The translations under genes were made by a program, and so were the position numbers. Source: Whitmania pigra (Eukaryota; Annelida; Clitellata; Hirudinida; Haemopidae). From it: a DNA stretch of 64,000 nucleotides. Of this stretch, positions 37,408 through 50,216 are shown in pieces. Numbering within the stretch: the first letter of the stretch is position 1; each line of letters starts with the position of its first letter. Location of the stretch: contig JAJTWR010000021.1 in the NCBI GenBank assembly GCA_021613335.1, forward strand, positions 3,240,001 through 3,304,000. Direction: 5' to 3'. The notes beneath the pieces are model-generated. The model had not been told where the DNA came from. It was given only the letters and a program-made list of their open reading frames with translations, and searched no databases.

Positions 37408-40400
37408 AGTTCTATATAATTCTTCCACGAAGATGTTGAAAAGTCTAAGAGACCTCCTTCTTGAACAATCAGTCAGAAATTTTGGAAAAATCTTCTTAGA
37501 GAGTCATCAAGCAGGACCAGGGACTTTCAATTGTTAGTTTTACTTTGTTTCAATGATTTGTTAATGTTAATATGGACAACAGTTTGGAATATTAAGTACT
37601 ACAGACAATTTTGAAAATTCCTCGAGAAAGGTCGCAATTATACGATTAGTCATGAATTAAAAAATAATCAGTAATTTATCCAATAACAACATAATCCTTT
37701 ATTCCAGACATGGTAAAAAAAGGCATATATTTATTGCCTCATTTGTTTGAAGACATCCTGCTTAAAAGTGACCAAACAGGCTGGCCAATACCGTACAAGT
37801 TCATCAAACCTTGCCTCTCCAACAGAGACGTTCTGCTGTGGACAAACGTCGACATAAAAACTGGAATACTCGACGCAGACGACTTGTTGGACCTTTCAAA
37901 ATCCAAGCTTCCCTTGAAGCAGTTGTACTTCGTGACCGACTTGATGACCAATAGCATGATGGAAGTTTTAGGAAAATGGTCTGAAGACCTTGAATTTCTG
38001 CAAATCCTCTACCGGAATAAGGCTAGGTCACTGCACGGAATTTATCAATTGTTAATTAACTTGTTATCTTATTGGCTTTCATTAATTCATGAAAATAGTT
38101 ATCATTTATTTTCAGGGCACGGTGGCATGAAGGACAAGCAGCGAAAGCGCTAAAATTTCCTAAATTGAAAAGACTCGTCCTGAATATTGATATCTTTATT
38201 CCCGATTATTTCCATTTGTTCGGCATCTGTCAAAGTCCTCACTTGCAAGAATTAGTCATATTTTCTTCCGCTAATTATAACTTTCATTATCGGAGAGAAA
38301 GAAACTTAATTGAAAATAGATTTGTAAATTTAATTAAAAATGGAAATTTATCCGAGAAATTGAAGCGCTTGGCCATCTTGATACCGATTAATTACGAAAT
38401 AACACGCATTTCTAATTATAGGCATTTGAGGTAACTGTTTGAAATAAGTTAATAATAATATTTGAAATTATTATATTACTGCTATCGATGCTATTATTGG
38501 CAGAGTTCTAGAGTTACCTGATCAGATATGGTTTGCCAAAATGTCGAATCTCAAGAATATTATCGCGCGGTCAAAGTGAGTGATATTTTCTATTGATACA
38601 ATGTTTAAATAATTCATAACTTGTTTTAAAGACATAAGTTTATTTGTGTTTTTATTTAATCTTCATTTAATTCGACTTGTCATTTTAACTGACTTTATAC
38701 TACGTAGTTCACATAAACATTTGGAATTAACATGTCACGATCCTGAGCAGAGTGAAGGAAGGGTAAGCCATCTTGAATTTTAGCTATGTTCGAAATCACA
38801 TATTACAATTTTATATGATTTACTTGATTGTCTTTTTTTATATTTTGCTTTCTACTTCTTAAAACATTTTAAATGCTTTTCTTAGCTCATATTAAAATAT
38901 GATCTAGAAGATCTACTGCTCCTCATTGAGACAAGATCAGAGTCGTTTTATTACGAACAATTTAATGCAGGGGTTTTGCTGAAGAACTTGCTGGAACTTG
39001 TTCTTAAAGATGCACATCAGGTGTCTCCACAACAGTGGAGAAGAGTGGAAAAGGTTACTAATCAGAATCGTAATTATTAAGCATAATTAATATTGGTTTA
39101 ATACCCATTAACTCCGTAATGGTAATTAACATCCAGTGATTAGTGATTAGTTTTAACTATGATAGCCATAAATCGCTCCGGAAAATATTTCTCAAGTTAC
39201 TATCAAAATTATTATCATTGCGAATAATATTGTTTTTGTATATAATGATTTAATTTATGACACTTATTTCTAGGTGATCTTGGAATTCATAAAAAGACAC
39301 CATTATGAAGACGTACAACTGATGTAAGTAAATGGCAATAATAAAAATTAAAAAATAACATAATAACAAAAAAAGAAATATAATAACAATAATAATTATA
39401 CTTTTGTTAATAATAATAATAATAATTTTGTTAATAATTATTATTACAATTTTGTTAATAATCATAAATATTAAAAAAGTCCATTTGAACGCATGTTTGT
39501 CTATGTAAGTTGTCCGATTGGTATAAAAATATAAAATTTTTTTCAGTTATTTATTCAAAGACAAAGTTCATCACCTGAGCAAAGATTTTATGATGTCAGT
39601 TAAGAAAATATGCTTTTATTTTTCTTTTCAGACAAAATAATGATAACATGCCTAATAAATCAAGACACCCTTAAATGTTAATAACTTGTTGATTGTAAAT
39701 ATATATCATCATGACTATAGATTATTGATTGGCTAATTTGGCATATACATTTTATTTTTAATTTTATTTTTAGGAAAATATCTGACTTTTTCGTCAACAC
39801 ACCAATCGTTAGTATTTTGGTAAAACGCCTAATAATAAAGATTACTTTTATATATTGGTGAAATTGCAAATATTGCGTTTTATTAACAATAATAATTAAT
39901 ATTATTATGATTATAAGCTGCGATTAATTACTTTAAAACAAATAAATATGTTTTAATCTTTCCAGTATAGCAACAAAACTTTTGACGTGGTAAGTTTACG
40001 ATTTGTTTAAATATTTTAAAACATTAATTTGATTTATTCATTTTTAATAATAATTATAATAAAATATCTACTAATAATATGTTCTTTAAACTTGTAGTAC
40101 CACTAACGTTAATGATTCCGGTTGCTCATTAATGTCCATTCTTAGATTATTAGGACGATGCCCGATAATTTTAAATTAAATTTAATTTTAATTAATTTTG
40201 GTAAACATTCCAAATTCAGGCGAATTGCCAAGAGCTAAAGAATTTCATGTATTCCTACGTGACTTCTGAGCCAAACAAGACAAGGTCATTGAAGTATTTG
40301 AGTCATCTCATCTTCTGTGACTCTGTTTGCAAGGATCCGAGTTTTAAATCTGTAAAAACTAGTTTTAATTGTGTTTATCATTGGTGGATATAAAGTCGCC

Positions 40401-43400
40401 AGAATAAATTTATTAATTTAATGCAACAACAATAAAAATAATAATTAGACTAATAATAATATAACGATAATGATAGCGGTGATGAATTTTCAAGTCATAT
40501 CAATATTATTGGTAGGAATTGTAATGGTAATGAAAAACAACATTTTTTGACAAATGTTAAATTAAATTTTCTAGGTCAACAAATTCAAAGTTTCATTTGC
40601 GAAGTTTCGAAAAAACACCAATCTTCTGCAATAATATGATAAAATAAATGAATTTGACTTTTGCTCTTAATCCCTCTTAAATTTATCATTCTTGTTTGAG
40701 AATTATGAAAAGCACGCAGTCAATATTCTCGAATTATTGCGCTTGTACTACAACTACAAAGTTGATGACAAAAGAAAATTGTGATTTTTACTTTTTTTTG
40801 TGATTAAATTGGTGATTCGTATATTAAATTTTATTCATTTGTTGTTAACAGTGATGGGCAAAATAAATCGCGATTGCGATTTAAATCGTGATTGCGATTT
40901 AAATCGTGATTTAGGCGATGGTTGCGATTCGATTTGAACATTGTTGGATTCGATTTGAACATTGTTGGATTCGATTTTGGCCTCAGTGATTTTGATTCGA
41001 TTAGATTTGCCTTTTTTTTGATTCGATTTGCTTTTTCAAAAATATCATTAATTCATGAAATTTCAAATCGAATTAGTAAAATAAAGATGGTTATATATTT
41101 TTAATTTTGTAAAAATGGTTATAAATTTAAGAATACTATATCTTTGGCGTGCTCCCCGTTAAATAAACATTGTTGTAGGTTACATGCTTTTGTTCTACTT
41201 GTAGCTTTACCGCGTTTTAAATATGTCCGAGTTAGATAGCAGGAAATATGGGATTTTTCTCTTTAGTCCAGTCATCTAGAGCTGTACAAAGATGCAAAAG
41301 AAAAAGATAAGGAAAGAACAACTCAACAGAGTCATTCGTTGCTACCATTCATGGCTGTGGCAGAAGGTATTAATGAAGATGCGCTTTCTCTGACATACAA
41401 TGATTCCAACCCAAAGCAAAAGGCCCTTACCGAAGGAATAGTGAAACATCTTGTAGCCGAAGCAATGCTTTCACTTCGCATAGTTGAAAGTTCAGGTTTT
41501 GCCTCTTTTATGAGAATTGTGGACCCAAATTATGTTATTCCAAGTAGAAGGACTATAAATAGAAAATTAACTGGTATATTGCAGACATTAAGAGACAATT
41601 TGAAAAATGAAATTGAACTACTAATTAATAATAATTTGAGCGTCAGATGTGTACATGCTTCAACAGATTTGTGGAGCAGCCGTTCATTTGAACCAATTAT
41701 TGGAGTAAAATTCCACTACTTTGACGAAGGCTTTCAGCTGAGAACAAAGACGGCTGCTTATAGACACTTCGGGTCTTAACACACGAAAAAATATTTGTGC
41801 AGCTTTTGAGGAAATAACAGTCAGAGTATGGGTTGCAGAGCATTGACATTGGATATTTTGTTACTGACAATGCCAGAAACATGCTCAAAGCATTCACAAT
41901 ATTTTCCGAGGAAGCTGCCAGGTTTGCCTTTGATCAAAAGGAAAATAAAAGATTATCTACAGTGCTAGAAAAAATGTTACGACAGTCCCCATTTTTTGTA
42001 ATAACTTAAGTTTAAATTATCGTACGAAGCTCAAATTTAGAAGAACTGTGTAATATCCTTAAAGAATATAACTCGTATATTTTTTTTCACTTTGATCAAG
42101 AATTAAGCGCAAATCCCACAAAAATCCATTTTTTTGCATAGAAATATTGCTACGACAGGTTACAAAAAAAACTCATGAATTTCAGTATTTTGGCAAATAT
42201 GTTTATTTAAAACTAAATGAAATAATGTTTCAATAGGATGTCATTCCTCCTTTCTTAGAAATAACATCTATGCACCTATTTTCATGGAGAAAATCAGTGT
42301 TTTGATGACCTTTTCATTCAAATTTCTCCAGGTGCTCCAAATCGCTTCTTTCAATTCATTTTCTGTGTTATATTGCTGTCCATTGCCATAAACGGATCTT
42401 GAAAGAAGGCCCCAGACATTTTCAATCGGATTCAAGTCGGGTGAACACGCGGGCCAGTCCATCACTTGCATGTTGGACTCCTGGAAAAATGCTCTGGTTG
42501 CCTTGGAAACATGAATAGGAGCATTATCTTGCTGAAATTCATGTTGTTTTGCTTCAGCAAAAGGAAGGAGATGATCCTTGAGCATTTTGATGTACTTCTG
42601 AGAGTCCTGCCTCCCTTTAAAAAGCACCAGTTCAGTCCTCCAAAATGCTGAAATTCCTCCCCAGACCATCACAGAGCCTCCTCCGTGTTTTCTGCTAAAA
42701 AAAACATCTTTCTTTTCTAAGATCATGCCAGTAGTATTTATAGCCATCTGGACCAACCATCAAGGTTGGATTTTTTTTAATCTGTGAAAATTATGCGTTC
42801 CCATCTTTTGTTGTAGCTGACCATCTCTTTTGCCTAGAGGAGGCGTTTTTTCTTGTGATGGACTTTCAACGCTGGAGCTCGCTTTCGCATTTCGTATTTC
42901 AACTGTCCACTTGAATTAAGATAATTGGAGACTGTCCTAACATGGACATCCAAGTCCAGCTTATCTTTTAGCTGTTTACACGAATATTCCCCTTGTGAAG
43001 CCTCCCTGATGAGACGTCTCTGAATCTGATTCGAGAGTTTTTTCGGTCTTCTGCCCTTGTACTTCTTATCATATGAGTCTGGATCATCCAAAAACATTTG
43101 ATGACAGTTCTTGACCTATTCAACTCATTTGCAATCTTTCTTATTGAATAGTTTGCCTTCCTAAAGGCCTTAACTTGTCCTCTTTTTCCTTCTGTCAAAC
43201 CTGCTTTCTTCCCCATGATGAAATGAATTTAAAAGGAAGTTTTGAATTTCACACTCCTTATTATAGCCTTCTTAATGACAATTTAATGTTTGATCTTTCC
43301 AATAAGCCCTTGAAATTGATGAAACGAGCCCAAAACGGAAACTGTCTTAATAATATTTCCAGGCCAAAAATGGTTCATTTGCATAATTTACGGGAACCAT

Positions 43401-45767
43401 TAACCCACATGAAAGGAAATTTTGCACGATGTTTACAAATGGGGTTTTATATAATTGCTGAAAATTTCAGCAAGATATGTTAATCTGTAAGGAAATTATC
43501 CATAAAAAGTGAGTATGTCGTAACAATATTTCTAGCACTGTATATGTACTGATTATCAGACACCTCTTTTTGGTTTCAATAAATAAATAAAAAAAAAATA
43601 ATAAAACTAAAAATGTTGGCTGTTAATTTCATTGTGTTTTGCTCGAAAAAATTTGCGAAGATAGGGCAGCAGTAAATTTTGGAAGATTTGATTCGATTTG
43701 GGATTTGGGCATTTGGGATTTGATTCTATTTGGAATTTTTTGATTCTATTTCAGATTTGGTTGTTGAGATTTAAATCATTTTACAAATGATTTGAGATTT
43801 GACCATTGAGATTCGATTTGATTTGTGCCCATCACTGGTTGTTAATAATGTTATTTAAAGTAAAGAAATGTGGAGTAGCTCATTGGCATCTTGGAAGGCA
43901 TTAAAGTACGACCTCTCATCACCCTTTTCAAGATTCGACCTCATATTACCAAATCCTCCAATTTCTCTCTTTTGTAGTCTGCTTATAGACCTGGTTTCTC
44001 CATAGAGACCGCTCTTTCCCATACATACTGCCATGGTAAGCCTAGACATCTTTGCGGCCTTTGTCACAATCAACCACCACATACTGTGTAAAGACTTCAC
44101 TTAGTTATTTGTAGCCTTACAATCTTTTGGCTTCCCTCCTCCAACTTCAACAATTCTCAATATGTTAAGTTCTGTACTCATACGTCTTGTTCTGTCGCTC
44201 TTTATGCTGGAATCCCTTAGGGCTCTGTCATAGGACCACATTCTTCACTATTTACCTCTTCCACTTAGTCAAAATATCGACATGTCCTTCCATCAATATG
44301 AGGACGACAAGCCTCTATTCTGTTCTCTCCAGCAATAATGTCTCAGATTAACTTGAAAAACTGATAAATTTGTCAAATTCAAATTATTCGAACATGCCAT
44401 CAAACTCTAATAAACATCATCTCTCCACAACTTTTCCTTAGAAACTGTTATTGACAGGTTGATGTTTTGGAGTGAAAATGTTGATGATGATAGTGACAGG
44501 GTTGGGGTTGGTGATGATGATGGTGACAATAACAACAACGACGACGACGATGATGATAATAATAATAACAACAATAAAATTTAATTTAAGTTGTTTGTTT
44601 GCATATTATGTTATAACAATCACCATCATAATAACCTCTTCAGAACAACTAAATTCCAACTAAATGATAATAATAATAATAACAACAATAAAATTTAATT
44701 TAAGTTGTTTGTTTGCATATTATGTTATAACAATCACCATCATAGTAACCTCTTCAGAACAACTAAATTCCACCTTCACTTCCAAGCAGCAGGCAAGTTC
44801 ACTTCTTTCATTCCTCCAGATTAAATATTCGACCTTCTTTGATGACAATTCATCATTTTAATTTGTAAAGTTTTTACAAACTGGAGAAGCTCGTGAAATC
44901 TGAGAGTCCAACAAAAGTCAAAAGAAGTTGATCAATTGTAAGTGGTTTTGCTGTTTTTGTCGTTGTCATGGTTACTGTTGTTGCTGTTACCTGCTGCTAG
45001 CTGCTATTTCATTTCTACTTGTTTAATTTAACTGTCATTTTACCAATGACAAGCATTTGATTACTTTAAATTCAAACACAATACTCAAACAACAGTTACT
45101 CCTCTGTCGTGTTACTTATGTCGAGGAACATTATCAGTTGATTTGTTGTCTTTAATCTCTTGATTATTACTAATAATTATTTACTACCTAAAAAAAAAGC
45201 ATTGACAAATTTAGAAACTTTTGCTGCGGCCATATTTCATAATGAACAAACCTTAATGGCTTTGAATGCCATTAATCATCTAAAAAATCTGAGGTGGGAT
45301 TCATTAATCTCTTCAAAGATGTGGCTCAAATTTAATTTCGACATTTTAGTAATTTTCAACTAATTTAGGATGCTGCTATTTCTAGAACTTGGTCCATTTC
45401 TACATTCGGTCATAAAGCTCCTCCTAGGCTGAGTTTTGTGGAGGTCATGCCTAAACTTGAGAATCTGACACTTCATCGAGATTGGTTAATGTAAGATATT
45501 ACATCTAATTATTTTTCGGTTGATGATCGTCATCACTGCATTTATTAAGCAGTTGCTGTAATTCCAATTAATCATTTGATTCTTTTTATACAGAAGCGTG
45601 TTCAATTCCCTAAATGGAAAAACGTTGAATATGTTGATATAGATTATTTTGTGGAAGATGTTCCACCAAACATAAAGTCGTTAGCAACTAAGGTATTTTT
45701 CCGGAAGGGTGCCGGACTATTGGACGAAGGAGACGATATAACGAATAACGAATTAGAATATATATAG
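37408..45767 (+). CDS. Leucine-rich-repeat-like protein with many short exons
   Basis: A run of plus-strand exons joins in phase: about 37407-37547 (VLYNSSTKMLKSLRDLLLEQ, possible ATG at 37433), 37708-38026, 38116-38430, 38504-38575, 38708-38762, 38886-39053, 39274-39323, 39547-39594, 39774-39819, 39966-39989 (a 24-nt micro-exon) and 40220-40351. After the transposon-bearing intron come about 45200-45348, 45369-45490 and 45594-45767, followed by AATAAA near 45790. Repeated Leu patterns (FPKLKRLVLNIDIF, HLQELVIFSS, HLRVLELPDQIWF, MPKLENLTLHRDWL) indicate leucine-rich repeats of the kind paired with F-box or SOCS-like N-termini. No F-box is proven. The join of the last two exons is out of phase by one (see findings), and the link from 40351 to 45200 is unresolved, so the 3' part could be frameshifted or belong to a second copy. 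Confidence 0.7.
40849..43837 (+). mobile_element. hAT element with 8-bp target duplication, carrying a nested Tc1 element
   Basis: The termini are CAGTGATGGGCA and its inverse TGCCCATCACTG. A perfect 8-bp duplication GTTGTTAA flanks the element at 40841-40848 and 43838-43845, as expected for hAT. Repeated GATTTAAATCG and GATTCGATTTG subterminal motifs occupy both ends. A transposase fragment at about 41339-41960 has the hAT pattern ASTDLWSSRSFEPIIGVKFH, followed after a frameshift by IDIGYFVTDNARNMLKAF (the catalytic-Asp region). It is then cut by the Tc1 insertion, and the C-terminal half is absent. It is inactive. It sits in an intron of the leucine-rich-repeat-like gene. Confidence 0.93.
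41960..43540 (-). mobile_element. Tc1-family transposon nested in the hAT element
   Basis: The inverted ends are CAGTGCTAGAAAAAATGTTA on the left and the inverse of CAGTGCTAGAAATATTGTTA on the right, flanked by TA on both sides (41958-41959, 43541-43542), giving 1,581 bp. On the minus strand the transposase starts at 43216 (MGKKAGLTEGKRGQVKAFRK, helix-turn-helix). It continues through RRPKKLSNQIQRRLIREA and then GGGSVMVWGGIS, with catalytic Asp in QQDNAPIHVS and Glu in DLNPIENVW 34 residues later (DD34E). At least two frameshifts split the frame, so it is not functional as read. Confidence 0.95.
44553..44775. repeat. Tandem duplication of about 111 bp
   Basis: Two adjacent copies start TGATAATAATAATAA and contain TTTAAGTTGTTTGTTTGCAT and CCTCTTCAGAACAACTAAAT. 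They differ by one ATA unit and a single base. The duplication lies in the intron right of the hAT element. Confidence 0.85.
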
Positions 45768-45799
45768 ACATAAAAAAAGATTTGATTTAATAAATAAAA

Positions 45800-47003
45800 C
45801 TCAATTATTATAGTAAATTCAATTTCATCGCCAGAGTTTCACAATTTTATTGTTTCGAATAAATTTTAAGACTTTGTTGTTTCTATGCATGTTTAATAAT
45901 GGCAATATTAATTAATTAAAGACATTTTTTATAATTTAACCGTTATATATACCCAAACCAATCTCGATGTTGATTGGTGCTTGCGATCAGTGAAATGCCG
46001 ACCAATAGGAAAATTGATGTCAAACAAATAGTGAGTGAGTGAGTGAGTGAATGAATGAATTAATCTAGGACGTCATTTCAGCATTTTCCAAAGAGAGGGA
46101 AACCCTTGCATTGCTTGAGAAGATGATATTTTTTTGCTTCTGGCCAACATTCAGAGGAAGCAGACCCTAGCAAAACCATCTGGTATAAAGTCAGTCTAAA
46201 GCCGTTGCCTCCTCCAAATGGCGTCTATGACTAGCCAACAAAACCAACCAACCAGTCAATCAATCAATCTTACAAATATTACTACAAATACGTTGCCCCC
46301 CCGATTTTACTATACTGGTGAACGAAGCACAAATTCTAAAACTCTGGCGAACAATTTAAATATATTATCTTTTATTCGTCGGCTCAAATTTGTATTTGTC
46401 ATGTAAAAATTATTTAAATATTGTGACGAAATAACGAATTGAATCTTATAACAAATTGGTTCTTATAACGAGTTTAAAAATTCGTTATAAGGTCTAATTC
46501 GTTATTCGTTATATAGTCTCTTTTGTTCAATAGTCTAGGAGCCTTCCGGAATTTAACCAGAAATTTCAGAGTTCATAACATTTCGTTGCTTCCACAGTTT
46601 TTTTCAACGCATGATTTCTAATCTTATGTTAGTCATTTGGAATATCTTCCTTTCGGAATATTGGCCAGACACTACAAGACATACGCTCTTACTGGTTTGT
46701 CCAAATTAATCCAACAATCTTTGTTCACTTTTGACCTCTTCAACAGCCAGAATAAATCATTTAAAGATTATTGAGAAAGTCAGTTAATAAAATGATCATT
46801 TAATATATGGAAACATTTTTGTGGCATGGGCCACTAAGCGAATGGACTCTTACTATCATTATTATATGTTATCGCTTACTATTTGTAATATACAAATATT
46901 TTAAAAATTATTTTTTGAAATAGTAATAATATGCTATATTGTTACAAGGTATTATAATAATAATATGTATATATTATATAGTATATAATAGTATATATAG
47001 TAT

Positions 47004-47037
<34 letters not shown>

Positions 47038-47056
47038 TATATTATATATATGATTT
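45800..47056. other. Intergenic sequence, no supported gene
   Basis: AT-rich sequence includes a GTGA/GAAT tetranucleotide patch at 46030-46060 and ATA/TAT low complexity at 46900-47050. Short open frames such as 46218-46406 have no motifs or splice context. Confidence 0.5.
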
Positions 47057-47640
47057 GTTAATAATTTTTTCATGATATTTTTTCATTAATTAAAAAATAT
47101 GAAAGCCTTTGGTCCCCGGATTTTATAATGTTAGTTTGATTTTTTTTTCACATGACATGTAATGCTATTTCAATAACACATTTTTAAATAACCAATTAAG
47201 ATCAAATTAATTTAAGGAAGTTATCCAATTGCCTCGTCAGCACACAACTCCGTAAAGAAACAGGTAGCTATGCAAAAGCTGTCTAAGCTTAAACATTGAT
47301 TCAATATTTCAAATAAATTATTTTCCTGATTTCAGGAGATTAGCAAACGTTAATAATTTTTTCATGATATTTTTTCATTAATTAAAAAATATGAAAGCCT
47401 TTGGTCCCCGGATTTTATAATGTTGGTTTGATTTTTTTTTCACATGACATGTAATGCTATTTCAATAACACATTTTTTAATAACCAATTAAGATCAAATT
47501 AATTTCAGGAAGTTATCCAATTGCCTCGTCAGCACACAACTCCGTAAAGAAACAGGTAGCTATGCAAAAGCTGTCTAAGCTTAAACATTGATTCAATATT
47601 TCAAATAAATTATTTTCCTGATTTCAGGAGATTAGCAAAC
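47057..47640. repeat. 292-bp tandem duplication
   Basis: Copy 1 is 47057-47348 and copy 2 is 47349-47640, both starting GTTAATAATTTTTTCATGAT and ending GGAGATTAGCAAAC. They differ at only a few positions. Each copy carries an exon-like segment bounded by an acceptor-like TTTCAG near its end and a donor-like AACAGGTAGC in the middle, but no consistent coding frame was established. Confidence 0.92.
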
Positions 47641-50216
47641 GTCATGAATTCCTCTTCACAAACCTAGTAATTAAATATGATTAGTTTTCAAATTCTTTAT
47701 TAATAACATTAAATTATTATTTATTTTCTTTCAGATCGGGCTTGATTCCCAACAAAACTATATGACTATATTATGTTGCCATGAACCCAAATGCTTCAGT
47801 TTCTAAGTGGTATTCCAAGTTTGGCATTAAATCCAAGGAGAATAATTAAAAAACTTTCAGCATCCAGTATTAATTATTCATTAACGGATTTTAAGGTATT
47901 GCAATAAAATTCATAAATAAATAAATAAACTTTGTCCATTCTCCACGCTTGCATCAAAGCATGACTTTCCAAATGAATGACTGGTCTCTATCCAGTCACA
48001 TTCCTTATTCTTAAGAATTAGGTCCATTTGAATGAAATTCTATTTATAGACACAAATAACAGATAATTAAAAAATGCCTACAGTTTACCTGGACCACAAT
48101 GTAAAGCAAAAAATGGTAAACCCAAATATTCAAAACATCAATTAACCACCCTCATTGTCAAACTATTTATATCTTTCTGAAAACCAATACACAAACATAT
48201 AACCTACATATTGCATAAACTAACAACATACATTGTAATTATTGATTATTTATAAAATTACAGTAAATATTCCAAAATATCCTTACGCCCCCTTCCTCAT
48301 GAAACCATGTATCTCTCTAAGAACAAAACAAAATTCACAACACCAACAACTTTGAAAAGGCATTTAACTAACATTTTAATGGCTTAAAACCGCCATCAGA
48401 AGAATTAAAAAAAAACTGTCGCTAGGAAACGCCACCGCAGACGACAGGGATGACGAACGTCCGATTCATACGAATTTAGGTAAAAAAATTCCGATCTTCA
48501 ACGAGTCAGAAAAATGTCTTCTGGAGGCCATTTTTAAAGCTTTTTTCGAATTCCGATTTTGCAATTTTTCTTTCGCGAAATACTCGTTGAAATTTTTATC
48601 AAAACGAAGTTCATCACCGCCACCGAAAAGCCTTGAATGACATTTTTTTAATAGCATTCCACCAATCATTTCATCCAAAAACTCCTCAATTTTTCCCCCA
48701 TCAATTTGTTTGCTTCGTTTGGAGATCAAAAATTGAAAACTAGAACAACAATAATTAATAATAATAATATTAATAATAATAACTATTAGTTATAATAATG
48801 ATATCAGCAAGTTGCTGACGAGCGATTGGAAGATTAAACTAAAAGTGAAACTTTAGCTAACTTAAAGATAATATTCGGTTACAAGTGATAAATGATTCAA
48901 ATTGTGACTACGCAATTCTCTCTGAAAAGCTAAAAATATGAATAAAATGCAGAATTAAACGTCTTGGTATTCGTTTCGGAACGATTCGCTTGGGTGCTAT
49001 GGAGACGAGGATGGATGGATGGAATGATCAATGGATGGACGAATGAGTGAACGAATTGAAAAATTATGTTAACTTATGACAACGCGTATTGAAAATTCAT
49101 GGCAAGTTGCATCCTAATCATCATAATATTCAATTACTGCCCTATCCGACAACAACAACATTAATATATCAATAACAAGGACAACTACTCCGATAATCAT
49201 CTGCAATCGTATAACAGCAATAACAAAGACGACAAACGACGCGTACAATCAACGCAACAGGGTAGGGACGTGCAAACACCAAGACAACACTAACATTTCA
49301 GAGACGATTTTGAACACCTCAACAGTGCCTAACTACCAATTGAGTTGAGAATGTATTGTATGGGGAGACAAGTGGGACAAACAGAACACAAAGTAGAAAG
49401 ACGAAAATTACTGTCATAATTACTGATCATAATTTATAAACTTATGCATACATCAACAACAGTAATAATTACTTCTAATAACTACTTCATAAATGTTCAT
49501 TATTATTCATGCAGTGATTCCAGGCATTGCTGATACCCAATGCTAGTCTCCTACCGGATGACGTTCAAAAGTGCAACAGCATTAACATCAACAACAAGGA
49601 CAAATAATATGGCAACAACGACAGAAACTACCACGAATGATTGGAAGACGATGTCATCAATATTAATGAAGATGTGCTCAATATTCATAAGACGATCTAT
49701 TCATAATTCATGATGCAGATAAAAATCATCTAGGAAAAAACCCATCGGAGGGGGCCTGGTTGACTGGGTTGGACAGGAGGCGGAGATGGAATCCAGTTTT
49801 AGTCGAAGGTGAAGGTCGTTTTGTGATGATGATGATGACGACGATGCCGATGGATGGATGGAAGGAAAGCAGAAACCACGTGACTGGAAACTTCAACTAG
49901 ACTCTTGGAGTTTGAGTTTTAATATTAAATGTCCATAAAATGGAAAATTGATGCTAAAAAAGAAGCCGATCAGGAGAATGTTTAAGTTTAAATAAGACTC
50001 GTCATCATCATCATCATCATCGCAATTTCTTAGCAATCATCATCATCATCATCAACATTATTCTTCATCTTCTCAATTAACGCTGAAAGTCAAGTCAGAT
50101 GTCCATGAACGTAAACAGATCGCGGAGCAGTGGCAAGATGATGCCGCCACATTGTTCTCCTCATCTCATCCACCCATCCCTTCCGTCCGTCCATCAATTC
50201 CTCTTCTCCGTGTCCC
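47641..50216. other. Intergenic sequence downstream of the Limpet-type gene
   Basis: No gene is supported. A minus-strand open frame at 48466-48729 is basic and lacks motifs. GAT and CAT microsatellite patches appear at 49825-49850 and 50002-50056, near the 3' end of the Limpet-type gene. Confidence 0.5.
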
